Below, piece by piece: positions 16,665 to 26,012 of a DNA stretch of 54,086 nt. The notes beneath the pieces are model-generated. The model saw only the letters and a list, made by a program, of their open reading frames with translations. It was not told the origin of the DNA and did no database searches. Position 1 is the stretch's first letter, and every line of letters begins with the position of its first letter. This stretch comes from Clostridium sp. C2-6-12. Lineage in GTDB: Bacteria > Bacillota > Clostridia > Clostridiales > Clostridiaceae. The stretch lies in contig NZ_JAABNP010000039.1 in NCBI RefSeq assembly GCF_009928485.1, positions 1-54,086 of the forward strand. The letters are read 5' to 3'. A program made the position numbers and the translations under genes.

Positions 16665-17534
16665 CTATTTTGAAATGACTTCTATTCCCTCTTCAGTTAT
16701 AAGTACTGTATGTTCCCATTGTGCTGAAAGAGAACCATCAGCAGTCAATGCAGTCCACCCATTATTTTTGTCAATTATTACTTCATGGCTTCCAGCATTT
16801 ATCATAGGCTCAATTGTAAATATCATTCCAGGTACTAAAACCATATCTGTTTCTCTTTTTCCAAAATGAAAAACAAATGGTTCCTCATGAATATCTAATC
16901 CAACTCCATGTCCTCCAAATTCTCTAACTACTGAATATCCATTATCTTCTGCATGTTCTTGAATTACAGCTCCAATATCACCTAAGAAACTCCAAGGTTT
17001 GGCTGCTTCCAAACCTTTATTTAGGCATTCTTTAGTTACTTGTACTAATTTTCTAGCTTCCTCATTTACTTCACCAATCATAAACATTCTTGATGCATCT
17101 GAGTAATATCCATTTAATATGGTTGTTACATCTACATTTACAATGTCACCACTTTTAAGAATAACCTCTTTGCTTGGTATCCCATGGCATACTTCATTGT
17201 TAATTGAAACACAAATACTTTTAGGATATCCATCATAATTTAGAGTTGCTGGAATTCCACCATTAGATATAGTATAGTCATAAGCCAATTTATCTATCTC
17301 TTCTGTTGACATTCCTTCTTTTATATTATTACTAATTAAATCTAAAAGACCATTATTAATCTCGGCGCTCTTCTTTATTCCTTCAATTTGTTTTTTTGTT
17401 TTTATAAGCTCTCTTGTCGGTACTATGTGCCCTTTTCTTTTTAATTTATCTAATCTTTCATCAAATTCTAAATGACATTTCTTATATTTCAACCCACTTT
17501 TGCACCAACATAAATCGTTTCTATTTAAAATCAT
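16665..17534 (-). CDS. map: Methionine aminopeptidase with N-terminal SEC-C zinc motif
   Basis: Cytosolic metalloprotease that removes the initiator Met. The N-terminal 25 residues are a SEC-C-type zinc knuckle (RNDLCWCKSGLKYKKCHLE), a variant carried by many clostridial type I enzymes and thought to help bind the ribosome. The pita-bread catalytic domain follows, with VNVDVTTILNGYYSDASRMF (two Asp ligands), GHGVGLDIHEEP (His ligand), TIEPMI (Glu ligand) and a final Glu in AQWEHTVLI. Length 289. The ATG follows GGAGAAATAGTATT. It lies 32 bp after an XRE regulator gene, probably in the same transcript. It is not in the ribosomal-protein operon, so a second map gene may exist elsewhere. Confidence 0.92.
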   Translation of the reverse strand: MILNRNDLCWCKSGLKYKKCHLEFDERLDKLKRKGHIVPTRELIKTKKQIEGIKKSAEINNGLLDLISNNIKEGMSTEEIDKLAYDYTISNGGIPATLNYDGYPKSICVSINNEVCHGIPSKEVILKSGDIVNVDVTTILNGYYSDASRMFMIGEVNEEARKLVQVTKECLNKGLEAAKPWSFLGDIGAVIQEHAEDNGYSVVREFGGHGVGLDIHEEPFVFHFGKRETDMVLVPGMIFTIEPMINAGSHEVIIDKNNGWTALTADGSLSAQWEHTVLITEEGIEVISK

Positions 17535-17566
17535 AATACTATTTCTCCATTTATATATTCTATATG

Positions 17567-18247
17567 CTACTTAATTGATCCACCGTGAAAATAGCATTCA
17601 TAAACCTTTATATCCTCAAAATAAATTTCTTCATGTCCTTGAAACCAATTAAACTCGCCATTAATAATACAATGATATTTATACTGCCCATTTTGATAGA
17701 TAACTGGACCACGATAAGGACTTTCTTTACTCACTAAACTTAAAACTTCCTTTAGAAAACTTCCAGAAAATCTTTCGTCTAGTACTCTTCCAATATAATT
17801 CATTGACCAAAATGGAATATCATCCTTCCATAAAGCTTCTTCCCCTGAAAATCCTTCTCCACCTAAATATGTATCAATATATTTTAAATTACCATCTACA
17901 TATTCTAAGTCATGAGAATTGGGTCTTGATGGTCTACTTTCTGTCCCTTTTCCAGCATATGTGGATTTTTTCGCCTTACATAAGAAATCAATTATATCTT
18001 CATATATATAGTTAATTTTATTTTCTTCTATGGACAAACGGCAATTTTCTTCATAATCATTAACTAATTTATCAATGCTTACCTTAAATAAATCACTCAA
18101 TGAAATTAATCTAGCTATATCAGGGTAAGATTGCCCTACTTCCCATTTTGCAACTGCTTGTCTTGATATTCCTAAAACCTCAGCTAACTTTTCTTGTGAC
18201 ATACCTTTTGCTTTTCTAAGTGTCTGCAATTGTTCTTGAAAACTCAT
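17567..18247 (-). CDS. XRE-family regulator with DUF5680 domain
   Basis: N-terminal XRE/Cro helix-turn-helix at residues 5-60 (LQTLRKAKGMSQEKLAEVLGISRQAVAKWEVGQSYPDIARLISLSDLFKVSIDKL). The C-terminal part from about residue 80 matches the DUF5680 family as I recall it (FLCKAKKSTYAGKG, then LEYVDGNLKYIDTYLGGEGFSGEEALW and IPFWSMNYIGRV). The role of that domain is unknown; it is thought to sense a ligand. Length 226; AGAGGTGG lies upstream of the ATG. It has its own promoter and sits before map. Confidence 0.83.
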   Translation of the reverse strand: MSFQEQLQTLRKAKGMSQEKLAEVLGISRQAVAKWEVGQSYPDIARLISLSDLFKVSIDKLVNDYEENCRLSIEENKINYIYEDIIDFLCKAKKSTYAGKGTESRPSRPNSHDLEYVDGNLKYIDTYLGGEGFSGEEALWKDDIPFWSMNYIGRVLDERFSGSFLKEVLSLVSKESPYRGPVIYQNGQYKYHCIINGEFNWFQGHEEIYFEDIKVYECYFHGGSIK

Positions 18248-18285
18248 TATTTAACCACCTCTAATACCAGTATACTTAGAACATT

Positions 18286-18314
18286 ATCATATTTCTACCA
18301 ATTAAGTATAACAA
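18286..18314 (-). promoter_or_regulatory. Promoter of the XRE-map unit
   Basis: Minus strand -35 TTGTTA (18309-18314), 17-base spacer, -10 TATGAT (18286-18291), about 40 bp before the XRE start codon. Confidence 0.55.
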
Positions 18315-18432
18315 GGTTGACAACTAGAAGTTGCTATAAATAAAAAATTATTTACTAAATGACATGTATATTCATCTCTTATCTTCAATTTGTATCACCC
18401 CATATGTAAAATAGTTAATTCGTAATAAATTA

Positions 18433-18461
18433 TTGTTATACTAAAATTTTTCACTTATAGT
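18433..18461 (+). promoter_or_regulatory. Candidate promoter of the AraC gene
   Basis: -35 TTGTTA (18433-18438), 17-base spacer, -10 TATAGT (18456-18461). The predicted transcript would begin near 18468, leaving a very short leader that starts almost at the ribosome binding site, so the assignment is tentative. Confidence 0.35.
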
Positions 18462-18479
18462 AAATATGAGGTGAACACA

Positions 18480-19331
18480 ATGAATTTTGGAATTGAATTG
18501 CAAAATTACAACTTTTTAATAAAACTTGAGAACTGCTCCATAAGAATTATAGATGGAAATTGGGGGACTTTTAAAAAATCTTTTACTAATCATATGCACA
18601 GCTATTATGAACTTCATTATGTATCAGGTGGGCAAGGTGCCTTAATTGCTGATACTTTAAATATTCCCCTGTACAAGGGTTGCTTTTATCTTCTGCCTCC
18701 AAGAATTAATCATGAGCAATTGAGCAATCCATTAGATAATTTAGAAGAATATCATCTTGCCTTTGAACTCACTTGTAACTCTGAAAAAGATTTAGCTTGG
18801 AAATGCCTCTTTTCCAATGGATATTATAATACTAATCAAAATAATCTTGAAATCTTTTTTGATAACATAGTTAAAGAATCTAATGAAATGCAGTATGGTT
18901 ATGTAGATAAAATTCATCAAAATATACAGTCAATTTTTATTACGCTTATAAGATCAATTTCTAAAAATAACGATGAAATTTCTGTTACACAGGCCAACTG
19001 GGATGATAGGCGTATAATGCTCATAGACCAAGCATTTATCTATGAATATAATACCATTGCCCTATCAACCTTAAGTAATAAATTAAAGCTTAGCACTCGG
19101 CAAACACAGAGATTTATACAAGATAAGTATGGAGTTCCTTTTTCAACGCTAAAACTCCGATCAAGGTTGAGCCATGCTGCAATGTTATTAACTACAACAA
19201 AACTATCCTTGGATGAAATAAGCCTTCAAGTTGGTTACCTGAATTATTCATTTTTTAGCAAATCCTTTAAAAATCAATATAAAATGACTCCAATGAATTA
19301 TCGAAAATCTCATTATCAAGAACAGACATAA
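18480..19331 (+). CDS. AraC-family regulator with cupin sensor domain
   Basis: N-terminal cupin-like arabinose-binding domain (about residues 20-110; HMHSYYELHYVSGGQG and LPPRINHEQ carry its His residues) and a C-terminal AraC double helix-turn-helix (about 190-280; ISLQVGYLNYSFFSKSFKNQYKMTPMNYRK is the second motif). This architecture typically senses a sugar. The frame opens at a GTG (18471), but GAGGTG at 18468-18473 sits correctly for the ATG at 18480, giving 283 residues. It lies 135 bp upstream of the GH95-like gene in the same direction, so it is probably its activator. Confidence 0.85.
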   Translation: MNFGIELQNYNFLIKLENCSIRIIDGNWGTFKKSFTNHMHSYYELHYVSGGQGALIADTLNIPLYKGCFYLLPPRINHEQLSNPLDNLEEYHLAFELTCNSEKDLAWKCLFSNGYYNTNQNNLEIFFDNIVKESNEMQYGYVDKIHQNIQSIFITLIRSISKNNDEISVTQANWDDRRIMLIDQAFIYEYNTIALSTLSNKLKLSTRQTQRFIQDKYGVPFSTLKLRSRLSHAAMLLTTTKLSLDEISLQVGYLNYSFFSKSFKNQYKMTPMNYRKSHYQEQT

Positions 19332-19466
19332 CTAAGCTGGTTATGCTTATATGACATTTTTTATTTAACAAGGTCATATAAGGCTATGGTTAAAATTATT
19401 AATATAGATTTATAATATCCTTAGAAAACTTCATGTCCATATTATGTATAAAGAAAGGGATTTTAT

Positions 19467-22085
19467 ATGTCACAAAAATACAAAACCAAAATATCTTCTA
19501 ACTCATTTACTGAAATCATTCCATATTATAATTATGACATCAGAGAAGCAGGCTGGCGTGACGGAATGGTTATTGGCAATGGTGAAAATGGTGTAGTCTG
19601 CTCATGCTCTCCTTATTCTGAAACACTAATCTATCAAAATATGTACTTCATTATGCCTTCACGTCAACCTCGTTTTGTACCACCTGAAGTTACGAGTGAG
19701 CTTAATGAAGCTAGACAAGCAGTAATAAATTTTGATGACAGTTGGAATGTCCATGACAGAAATCGTACATTTCTTTATTGTTTTCACCCAGGCCACCAGC
19801 TCAGATTGAATATGGCGAAACAGGAAATACTAGATTATTCTCGTGAAACAGATTATGAAAAAGCTGAGATATCAGTCAAGTATTCAGATAAAAATGGAAC
19901 ATGGCTAAGAAAAACCTTTACCTCGAGAGAGGATAATGTAACTATTACAGTAATAAACAAATCTAGTACAGACACAAAAATCAATGTTGATATTTCAGTA
20001 GATGATTTTTCTTCTATGAAGAATTTTGGTGGAGGTGTTATTAAAAACGGTGTAAAACGTGATGAAGAGAACATGCAATACAAAAAGCTTGTTGATGAAG
20101 AATGTTCCTACATCTCAATGGTTGCACATTACCCGTCCTATGATGGAAGTGAACTTTCAGAGGGTGGCTTTGCAGGCGTTACTAGAGTTATTACAGTTGG
20201 TGGAATGAAAAAGAAATTGCTTGGAAATGATTCAAAAGAAACTGTTAATGTAGGAATTGATAAAAATCCGATTATTAGCATTACAGGTGCAGATAAAGTT
20301 TATTTAATCACAAAAACTTCACGTACACATCATATGGGTAAATTAAGTGATTTTTCAGATACTGAAGAATATGATATAATCAATGAATTGCTATCTGATA
20401 CTGAAAAAGTAGATACTAAATACAAGAATGAGAATGATAACTTTTCCTATAATTCAGCACTTGTACCACATGCAAAAAAACATTCATTGCTATTTAATTC
20501 AGTTTCATTCAGTCTTGGCTCAGATAGATACAAATATTCCTATAATGAAGACTTATTAAAGAAACAAGCAGATAGTAACAGCTTACTAGATGCTCTTGTA
20601 GAAAGAGCCTATAATCAAGGCAGATATGCACAGATATGCTGTTCAGGTTTCTCCGCTCCACGACTTTGCGGTCTTTGGACAGGGGAATGGAATCCTGGAT
20701 GGAATGGTGCCTACACTATGGATGCTAATGTAAATCTTCAGGTTTCTGGAATGAATACAGGAAATATTTACGATGCCGCATTAGGATATATATATTTTGT
20801 TCTAAGGCAGATAAAGGATTGGGAAGAAAATGCAGCTTTAGTCTATAGCATGAAAGATGCTCTGTTGATTCCAGTCAATACAGATGGTGACAGAGCTATA
20901 ATGGTTGAATATGATCAAGATTATCCTTTTCAATACTGGAATGCTGGAGCAAGCTGGATGCTTTTACCTATATTCGAGTTCTGGCAGTGTTTCGGAAATC
21001 AACAAATACCAGTTAATGATAAGATAAGTCATATATATAAACAGGAATATATTGATTTGGAAAAAGATATTTTATATCCACTCCTAAAAAAACAGGCTAA
21101 CTTTTGGGAACAGTTATGCACACCAGAATATTACACTGATATCAATGGGAAAGCTTGTTACGAAAAAGGAAAGAATAAACTTTTAGATGGAGAGAAATAT
21201 CTTATCATTCCATCCTACTCCCCTGAAAACAAACCAAATGGCTACAACAGTATAATAACCGCCAATGCAACCATGGATATTTCTGCAGCAAGGGATGGAC
21301 TGAAGATGACCATTTCCATAGAAAAAGCATTGGCGTACAATAACTATGAAAAAGAAGTGGAAAAATTGGAAAAGCTTATTGATAAACTTCCTGAATATAA
21401 ATATGACGACACAGGTGCACTGTGTGAATGGGCAATGAATGAATATGAAGAAAATAACGCTCATCGCCATATAAGCCACCTATATTGTGCATGGCCAGCA
21501 TATGAAGCTAATAATAATGAAATGTTGACTGCGGCATGCAATACAGCTATAGAAAATAGAAATCGTGAGAATGTTGGAAAGGATGATACAGCATCTCATG
21601 GATGGGTTCATAAGGCATTAGTTGCTGCAAGGCTTAAAAATGGCGAATCTGCATATGATTTACTTAATACCATTATGTCCAGTGATATTTATTTTACATC
21701 TCTTATGACTGATCACAATACAGATAGAAGCAGGGGGGTGTTCTGTACTGATACTTTAATTGGGACAGTAGGTATCATAAATGAAATGCTTTTATTTTCA
21801 AATACAGGTGAGATAGAACTTCTTCCTGCATTGCCATCAAAGTGGAAAAAAGGTTCTATAAATGGACTTATGGCTAGAACAAATGCAAAAATTACAAAAC
21901 TTGAATGGGATCTTACTAAAAGAAAAGTTATTGCTTCTATTCTCTCTTATTCTTCACAATCAATCAAGATTACATGTCTGATTGGTACAGGCTCCTTTGA
22001 AACATCAAATGGAGTAATATATACTAATGGTGATGAAATAGAATTTAAGAAAGATCAAGAAATAACCATTAGTATTTGTATATAA
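19467..22085 (+). CDS. Glycoside hydrolase, GH95-like (alpha-fucosidase/galactosidase type)
   Basis: 872-residue protein with an N-terminal GH95 beta-sandwich beginning AGWRDGMVIGNGENGVV (about 28-45), and an (alpha/alpha)6 barrel with TGEWNPGWNGAYTMDANVNLQVSGMNTGN (about 410-440), NAHRHISHLY (about 660) and ASHGWVHKALVAARLKNGESAYDLL (about 710). GH95 enzymes remove alpha-L-fucose or alpha-L-galactose by inversion. No signal peptide is seen, so it likely acts inside the cell on imported oligosaccharides, although no transporter is adjacent. The family match is from recall of motifs and the substrate is open. Codon use seems less AT-biased than in the neighbours, which could hint at later acquisition. 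Confidence 0.75.
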   Translation: MSQKYKTKISSNSFTEIIPYYNYDIREAGWRDGMVIGNGENGVVCSCSPYSETLIYQNMYFIMPSRQPRFVPPEVTSELNEARQAVINFDDSWNVHDRNRTFLYCFHPGHQLRLNMAKQEILDYSRETDYEKAEISVKYSDKNGTWLRKTFTSREDNVTITVINKSSTDTKINVDISVDDFSSMKNFGGGVIKNGVKRDEENMQYKKLVDEECSYISMVAHYPSYDGSELSEGGFAGVTRVITVGGMKKKLLGNDSKETVNVGIDKNPIISITGADKVYLITKTSRTHHMGKLSDFSDTEEYDIINELLSDTEKVDTKYKNENDNFSYNSALVPHAKKHSLLFNSVSFSLGSDRYKYSYNEDLLKKQADSNSLLDALVERAYNQGRYAQICCSGFSAPRLCGLWTGEWNPGWNGAYTMDANVNLQVSGMNTGNIYDAALGYIYFVLRQIKDWEENAALVYSMKDALLIPVNTDGDRAIMVEYDQDYPFQYWNAGASWMLLPIFEFWQCFGNQQIPVNDKISHIYKQEYIDLEKDILYPLLKKQANFWEQLCTPEYYTDINGKACYEKGKNKLLDGEKYLIIPSYSPENKPNGYNSIITANATMDISAARDGLKMTISIEKALAYNNYEKEVEKLEKLIDKLPEYKYDDTGALCEWAMNEYEENNAHRHISHLYCAWPAYEANNNEMLTAACNTAIENRNRENVGKDDTASHGWVHKALVAARLKNGESAYDLLNTIMSSDIYFTSLMTDHNTDRSRGVFCTDTLIGTVGIINEMLLFSNTGEIELLPALPSKWKKGSINGLMARTNAKITKLEWDLTKRKVIASILSYSSQSIKITCLIGTGSFETSNGVIYTNGDEIEFKKDQEITISICI

Positions 22086-22109
22086 AATTAATATGTAAAT
22101 AAAATTATT

Positions 22110-22149
22110 AAACCTTCAGTCTGATGAAAATATCAAACTGAAGGTTTTT
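22110..22149 (+). terminator. Terminator of the GH95-like gene
   Basis: Arms 22110-22125 and 22132-22147 (16 bp, one mismatch) with a short loop, then U-rich sequence. It also lies between convergent genes. Confidence 0.75.
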
Positions 22150-22173
22150 CTATATACTTAAAAAATAATTCCT

Positions 22174-23142
22174 TTATTTAAAAATTCTCTTTGCAAAGTT
22201 ATAAAGACCATGTTTCCAAACAGTAAAATCATGGTTACCATCAATAGTATACCAAATATGGTTAACTTTATTCTCAATTAATGTTTGGTGATAAGTGTTA
22301 GGTGTATTTCTAACAACACCATCATTATTTCCAGTACATATCATTATTAGTTTAGGGGTATTAACAGAGTTTTGTGGAATAGTAAATTGTTCTTTAGTAA
22401 ATTGACCTGGGAAATTTAATTGGCTATCTGCAAGTAATCCAGGTGCTGGTGAAAACGCTCCTATATAACCAAACTTATCTAGGTTCTTAAAACCTATGTA
22501 TAAGGATTCTTTTCCACCCATTGAAAGTCCAGCTATAGCAGTATTTTCTCTTCCTTCTTTAACTGAGTATTTTGATTTAATAAAAGGCATCAAGTCATTA
22601 TTTAAATCATTTACAAAATTATCAAAAGCATTTATGTTTTCTTGACTAAAAATATTTTTAGGTACTGAATCATCAGCAGCTGCACGAATATTAGGCATTA
22701 CTACAATCATATCTGATGCTTTATTTTCAGAAGCTAAATTTCCTATTATTGCTCTTGGGTTTCCATCTAGCCATTCAGAATCTGTGCCGCCTATGCCGTG
22801 TAATAGGTATAATACTGGATATTTCTTATCAGCTGAGTAGTTCGCTGGCAATAAAACATAGCATTTTCTTGTAGATCCAGTTGTTTTTGAGCTATAGGAT
22901 ACTTCTTCTAACTTTCCATATTTTACATTAAGTTTATTAGTATCAAAACCATAAGGGACCTCATAGTCAGCCTTAGCTTGTACCTCACTTCCTGTAAGTT
23001 GTAATTTTTGTCCAGCATCTTTTAAGTTTATTTCTGCTACATTAGTATCAGCAAATGCTGTGACTGCTAAAGGTTCACTACACATGCAAGATATAAATAA
23101 AGTAGAGAAAGCTAAACAAAATGCTTTCTTTCTTAAATTCAT
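22174..23142 (-). CDS. Secreted esterase (CE1/feruloyl esterase-like alpha/beta hydrolase)
   Basis: Signal peptide at residues 1-32 (basic start, hydrophobic core, AFA-D cleavage region). The esterase domain shows LLHGIGGTDSEWL (about 113-125), the nucleophile elbow GLSMGG (Ser near 195), an Asp in GNNDGV and the His in DGNHDFTVW near the C-terminus. This is the family of feruloyl and acetyl xylan esterases and mycolyltransferase-like enzymes, acting on plant polysaccharide esters in many clostridia. The ATG at 23142 follows AAAGGTGG; the frame extends six codons upstream through that site. Length 322. A pair of Cys in SCMC lies within the signal sequence without a lipobox fit. Confidence 0.8.
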   Translation of the reverse strand: MNLRKKAFCLAFSTLFISCMCSEPLAVTAFADTNVAEINLKDAGQKLQLTGSEVQAKADYEVPYGFDTNKLNVKYGKLEEVSYSSKTTGSTRKCYVLLPANYSADKKYPVLYLLHGIGGTDSEWLDGNPRAIIGNLASENKASDMIVVMPNIRAAADDSVPKNIFSQENINAFDNFVNDLNNDLMPFIKSKYSVKEGRENTAIAGLSMGGKESLYIGFKNLDKFGYIGAFSPAPGLLADSQLNFPGQFTKEQFTIPQNSVNTPKLIMICTGNNDGVVRNTPNTYHQTLIENKVNHIWYTIDGNHDFTVWKHGLYNFAKRIFK

Positions 23143-23232
23143 AAAAAAACCACCTTTCAATTTATAGTATTCATTCCTTAATTATACAATTACAAAAAGT
23201 CAATATCAATCGTTTTCATAAATAATAATCAT

Positions 23233-23270
23233 AAAAAAAGCATGACACCCTATAAATAAGGGTTTCATGC
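23233..23270 (-). terminator. gltX operon terminator
   Basis: Arms 23240-23251 and 23259-23270 (one mismatch), short loop, then seven U on the minus strand, just after the gltX stop codon. Confidence 0.85.
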
Positions 23271-23278
23271 CTCAATAT

Positions 23279-24940
23279 CTATATATTTAAAAATTTATCA
23301 AATCTACTTCTAGTATTTTCTTCACCTATTATTTGCATTATAGTATATATGTCCGGTGAGTTAGTTCTATGAGTTAATGATGCTCTCACTGCACCTGCAA
23401 CATCAGAAATCATACCTTTGTATTGATCTGGATTTGCTTTGAAATCTTTTCTATTTGCGCAATATCCAAGTCTAAGTCCAATTTCTTTTAAATCTTCAAA
23501 CCAAGCTTCTTGGTTTTCAACATTAAAATTGAACTCTTTTTTATAAGTTTCAACAACTTCTTTAGCAGCTTCTAGGGTCATTCCCTTTGGAAGTTCTATT
23601 TGCTCTGCTGTTTCTTTATAGAATAATTCATCAAAGAAATAGAATATTTTAGCTTTTACTTCATCCCATTTAGCAAAATCTTTTCTTGGTTTTGGACCTT
23701 CTTTATCTATATTGAAGATTTTCTTTGCCATAGCTTCATTTCCTGAAACTAATTTAAACATTTCTTCATCAAATTCTTTAGCCCAAGCTGTATATTGATT
23801 ATATACATCTTCAGCCTTCATAGCAGCAATACAATCCTTTGCTACATCATTTAACTTAACTAAATCGAATAAGGCTCCACTCTTACCCATTTTCTCTAAA
23901 TGAACTTCAAATTCATGATAATCCACTTTAGGATTTTCAGCTCTCCATTCTTCATAAGTAGAATTTACTATATTAAGTAAATATTCAATTACTGTTACTG
24001 TTGGGAATCCAACTTCCTTATAATAAGAAACAGCAGCTTCTGGATCTTTTCTCTTAGAAAGCTTTCTCTTTGATCCTCCATCTTGCTTCATTATTACTGG
24101 GATATGAGCATATCTTGGAGCTTCAAAACCTAAAACTTCAAATAATTGAACATGTATAGGAAGTGATGATAACCATTCTTCTCCTCTTATTACATCAGTA
24201 GTTCTCATTAGACAATCATCAATTGCATGCGCAAAGTGATATGTTGGAAGACCATCTCCCTTTATAAGTACTACATCTTGATTGTTTTCTGGGAACGATA
24301 TATCACCTTTTATTAAGTCATGGAATTCAACTCTATTTTCAGGATTTCCAGGAGATTTTAATCTTATAATGTACTTTTCACCATTTTCAATTCTCTTAAT
24401 AGCTTCCTCTTCAGTTATATTTCTAAACTTAGCATATTCTCCATAGTAACCTGGAGTAATTTTATTGGCCATTTGTCTTTCTCTTAATTCTGCTAATTCT
24501 TCTGGAGTGCAGAAATCTGGATATGCTAAGCCTTTTAAAAGCAAATCTTTTGCAAAAGTATTATATATATCAGCTCTTTCACTTTGTTTATATGGGCCAT
24601 ATTCCCCTTTAGACGTTTCTTGTCCTGTCATACCTTCACTAAAATCTAAGCCAAAGTTATGCATAGTTGCAATTGTATCTTCTATTGCACCTTCTACTTC
24701 TCTCTTTTGGTCAGTGTCTTCTATTCTTAAATAAAATACTCCACCACTTTGACTTGCTATTCTTTCATTGATTAATGCAGAAAATACTCCACCTATGTGT
24801 TGGAAACCTGTTGGACTTGGTGCATATCTTGTAACTCTTGCACCTTCTTTTAGATTTCTCTTTGGATATTTTTGAATATAATATTCTGTTGTATGTTCAA
24901 CATTTCCAAATATCATTTCTGCTAATTTTTCAAAACTCAT
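23279..24940 (-). CDS. gltX: Glutamyl-tRNA synthetase
   Basis: Class I synthetase for tRNA-Glu. HIGH-type motif at about residues 42-51 (SPTGFQHIGG) and KMSKS-type motif KRKLSKRKDPEA near 260; the C-terminal anticodon-binding domain follows. 553 residues. Start is the ATG at 24940 with AAAGGAGAG upstream; the frame extends 11 codons further, into the ribosome binding region. It is the second gene of an operon whose leader is a T-box with a glutamate specifier, about 70 bp after the first, uncharacterised gene. Confidence 0.95.
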   Translation of the reverse strand: MSFEKLAEMIFGNVEHTTEYYIQKYPKRNLKEGARVTRYAPSPTGFQHIGGVFSALINERIASQSGGVFYLRIEDTDQKREVEGAIEDTIATMHNFGLDFSEGMTGQETSKGEYGPYKQSERADIYNTFAKDLLLKGLAYPDFCTPEELAELRERQMANKITPGYYGEYAKFRNITEEEAIKRIENGEKYIIRLKSPGNPENRVEFHDLIKGDISFPENNQDVVLIKGDGLPTYHFAHAIDDCLMRTTDVIRGEEWLSSLPIHVQLFEVLGFEAPRYAHIPVIMKQDGGSKRKLSKRKDPEAAVSYYKEVGFPTVTVIEYLLNIVNSTYEEWRAENPKVDYHEFEVHLEKMGKSGALFDLVKLNDVAKDCIAAMKAEDVYNQYTAWAKEFDEEMFKLVSGNEAMAKKIFNIDKEGPKPRKDFAKWDEVKAKIFYFFDELFYKETAEQIELPKGMTLEAAKEVVETYKKEFNFNVENQEAWFEDLKEIGLRLGYCANRKDFKANPDQYKGMISDVAGAVRASLTHRTNSPDIYTIMQIIGEENTRSRFDKFLNI

Positions 24941-25010
24941 TATATATCTCTCCTTTAATTTTTTTGTGCACAAGGTATTTCTGGCCCCTTGTTATGGCAA
25001 TTTATTTTTA

Positions 25011-25610
25011 TCATAAAGATATTACAACTTCAGCAATTTCCTTTTTCTCAATTAATGGAATTTCATATTCTTTGAAAATCAATTCGATTCCAGAAACATC
25101 ATCTGGCAGTGCAGGTGATACAACAAAATTATAACAAAAATGATCTGCTGCACCACCTCCACTTTTCATTCTGCAATTATATTCGTTTCCTATAAATAGT
25201 TCAAAACTACTATGCTTTGATATGCAATTTGAAGGATCATCTATATCATTCTTATCTATAATAAAATTTATAATACTTGCATTTGAGTACTGACGAATTA
25301 CAGTTATAGAAAAAAGACGATTATCTTTCTCTGCTATCTTTAATACTGGTATATTCATCCTAAATTCTTCTGGCTCAACAACTGGTTTATATAATTCTTC
25401 CTCCCATAGTGAACTGAATACTGATTTTAATTGATTCTCATATAAATCAAACTTTAATGCCCATTTTGAGATATACTCAAAAGGTGGATAACCCGGATTA
25501 TTCTTCGAGATTTCCTTACGCTTTTTTATTAATTCACAAATCTTCTCATCAACTTTAACTATTTTTTCTTCATAATGATCAGTTGGCCTTCTAAACGGCA
25601 TTAATTCCAC
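25011..25610 (-). CDS. Uncharacterised protein, first gene of the Glu T-box operon
   Basis: A 199-residue soluble protein. The N-terminal helix (EEKIVKVDEKICELIKKRKEI, about residues 12-33, in two overlapping parts) resembles the AroQ chorismate mutase helix pattern. It is followed by a Pro-rich turn (NNPGYPP) and a beta-rich C-terminal half with SGGGAADHFCYNF and a final FKEYEIPLIEKKEIAEVVI strand-turn-strand. I believe similar proteins of unknown function occur in other Firmicutes but cannot name a domain. The GTG at 25610 has GGGAGG six bases upstream; the ATG at 25601 is the alternative. Its place between a glutamate T-box and gltX means it is induced by uncharged tRNA-Glu, suggesting a role linked to glutamate supply or translation. 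Confidence 0.65.
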   Translation of the reverse strand: MELMPFRRPTDHYEEKIVKVDEKICELIKKRKEISKNNPGYPPFEYISKWALKFDLYENQLKSVFSSLWEEELYKPVVEPEEFRMNIPVLKIAEKDNRLFSITVIRQYSNASIINFIIDKNDIDDPSNCISKHSSFELFIGNEYNCRMKSGGGAADHFCYNFVVSPALPDDVSGIELIFKEYEIPLIEKKEIAEVVISL

Positions 25611-25676
25611 TTTGCACCTCCCAAGAAATTTTCTTATCTTTAACATTTCTGAAACCCTGTAATTTCCTCGTACAAT

Positions 25677-25925
25677 AAAAAAATCCTCTCATCCTAAAAA
25701 CTTAGGACGAAAGGAATATCTTCCGCGTTACCACCTAGATTGATCAAACTATTATAAGAGCTTAATCCACTCAATTATCTTTAAGGGAATAACCCCACAA
25801 ATATACTACACCAAAAGGCTTTCTATTCATTGCTCCAAAGCTTCCTTCAATAGTTTTAAATTCCAGGTTTACACCCTCCCTAGATCTCTTAAAATTAAAA
25901 TACTATTTACTCTTCTTTTTCAACA
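25677..25925 (-). promoter_or_regulatory. T-box riboswitch, glutamate specifier GAA
   Basis: T-box sequence at about 25722-25738 (minus strand TCTAGGTGGTAACGCGG). Terminator hairpin at about 25688-25710 followed by seven U (25677-25683). In stem I the specifier loop reads GAAG-GAA-G followed by CTTTGGAGC, aligning with the classical glyQS context; the specifier codon is at 25842-25844, GAA (Glu). Stem I helices AATAGT and ACTATT flank it, and AGTA of the opposite loop-E strand is visible. The first downstream gene is the unknown protein, the second gltX, which matches the specifier. Confidence 0.92.
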
Positions 25926-25945
25926 CACTTATCTTTTATAATTCA

Positions 25946-25973
25946 ATTTTATTATTTATGAAATACAAGTCAA
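25946..25973 (-). promoter_or_regulatory. Promoter of the Glu T-box operon
   Basis: Minus strand -35 TTGACT (25968-25973), 16-base spacer, -10 TAAAAT (25946-25951). Transcription would start near 25939, shortly before stem I. Confidence 0.6.
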
Positions 25974-26012
25974 TTATACATTTTGAAAATACCAATGTAA
26001 AGATAATTTAAT

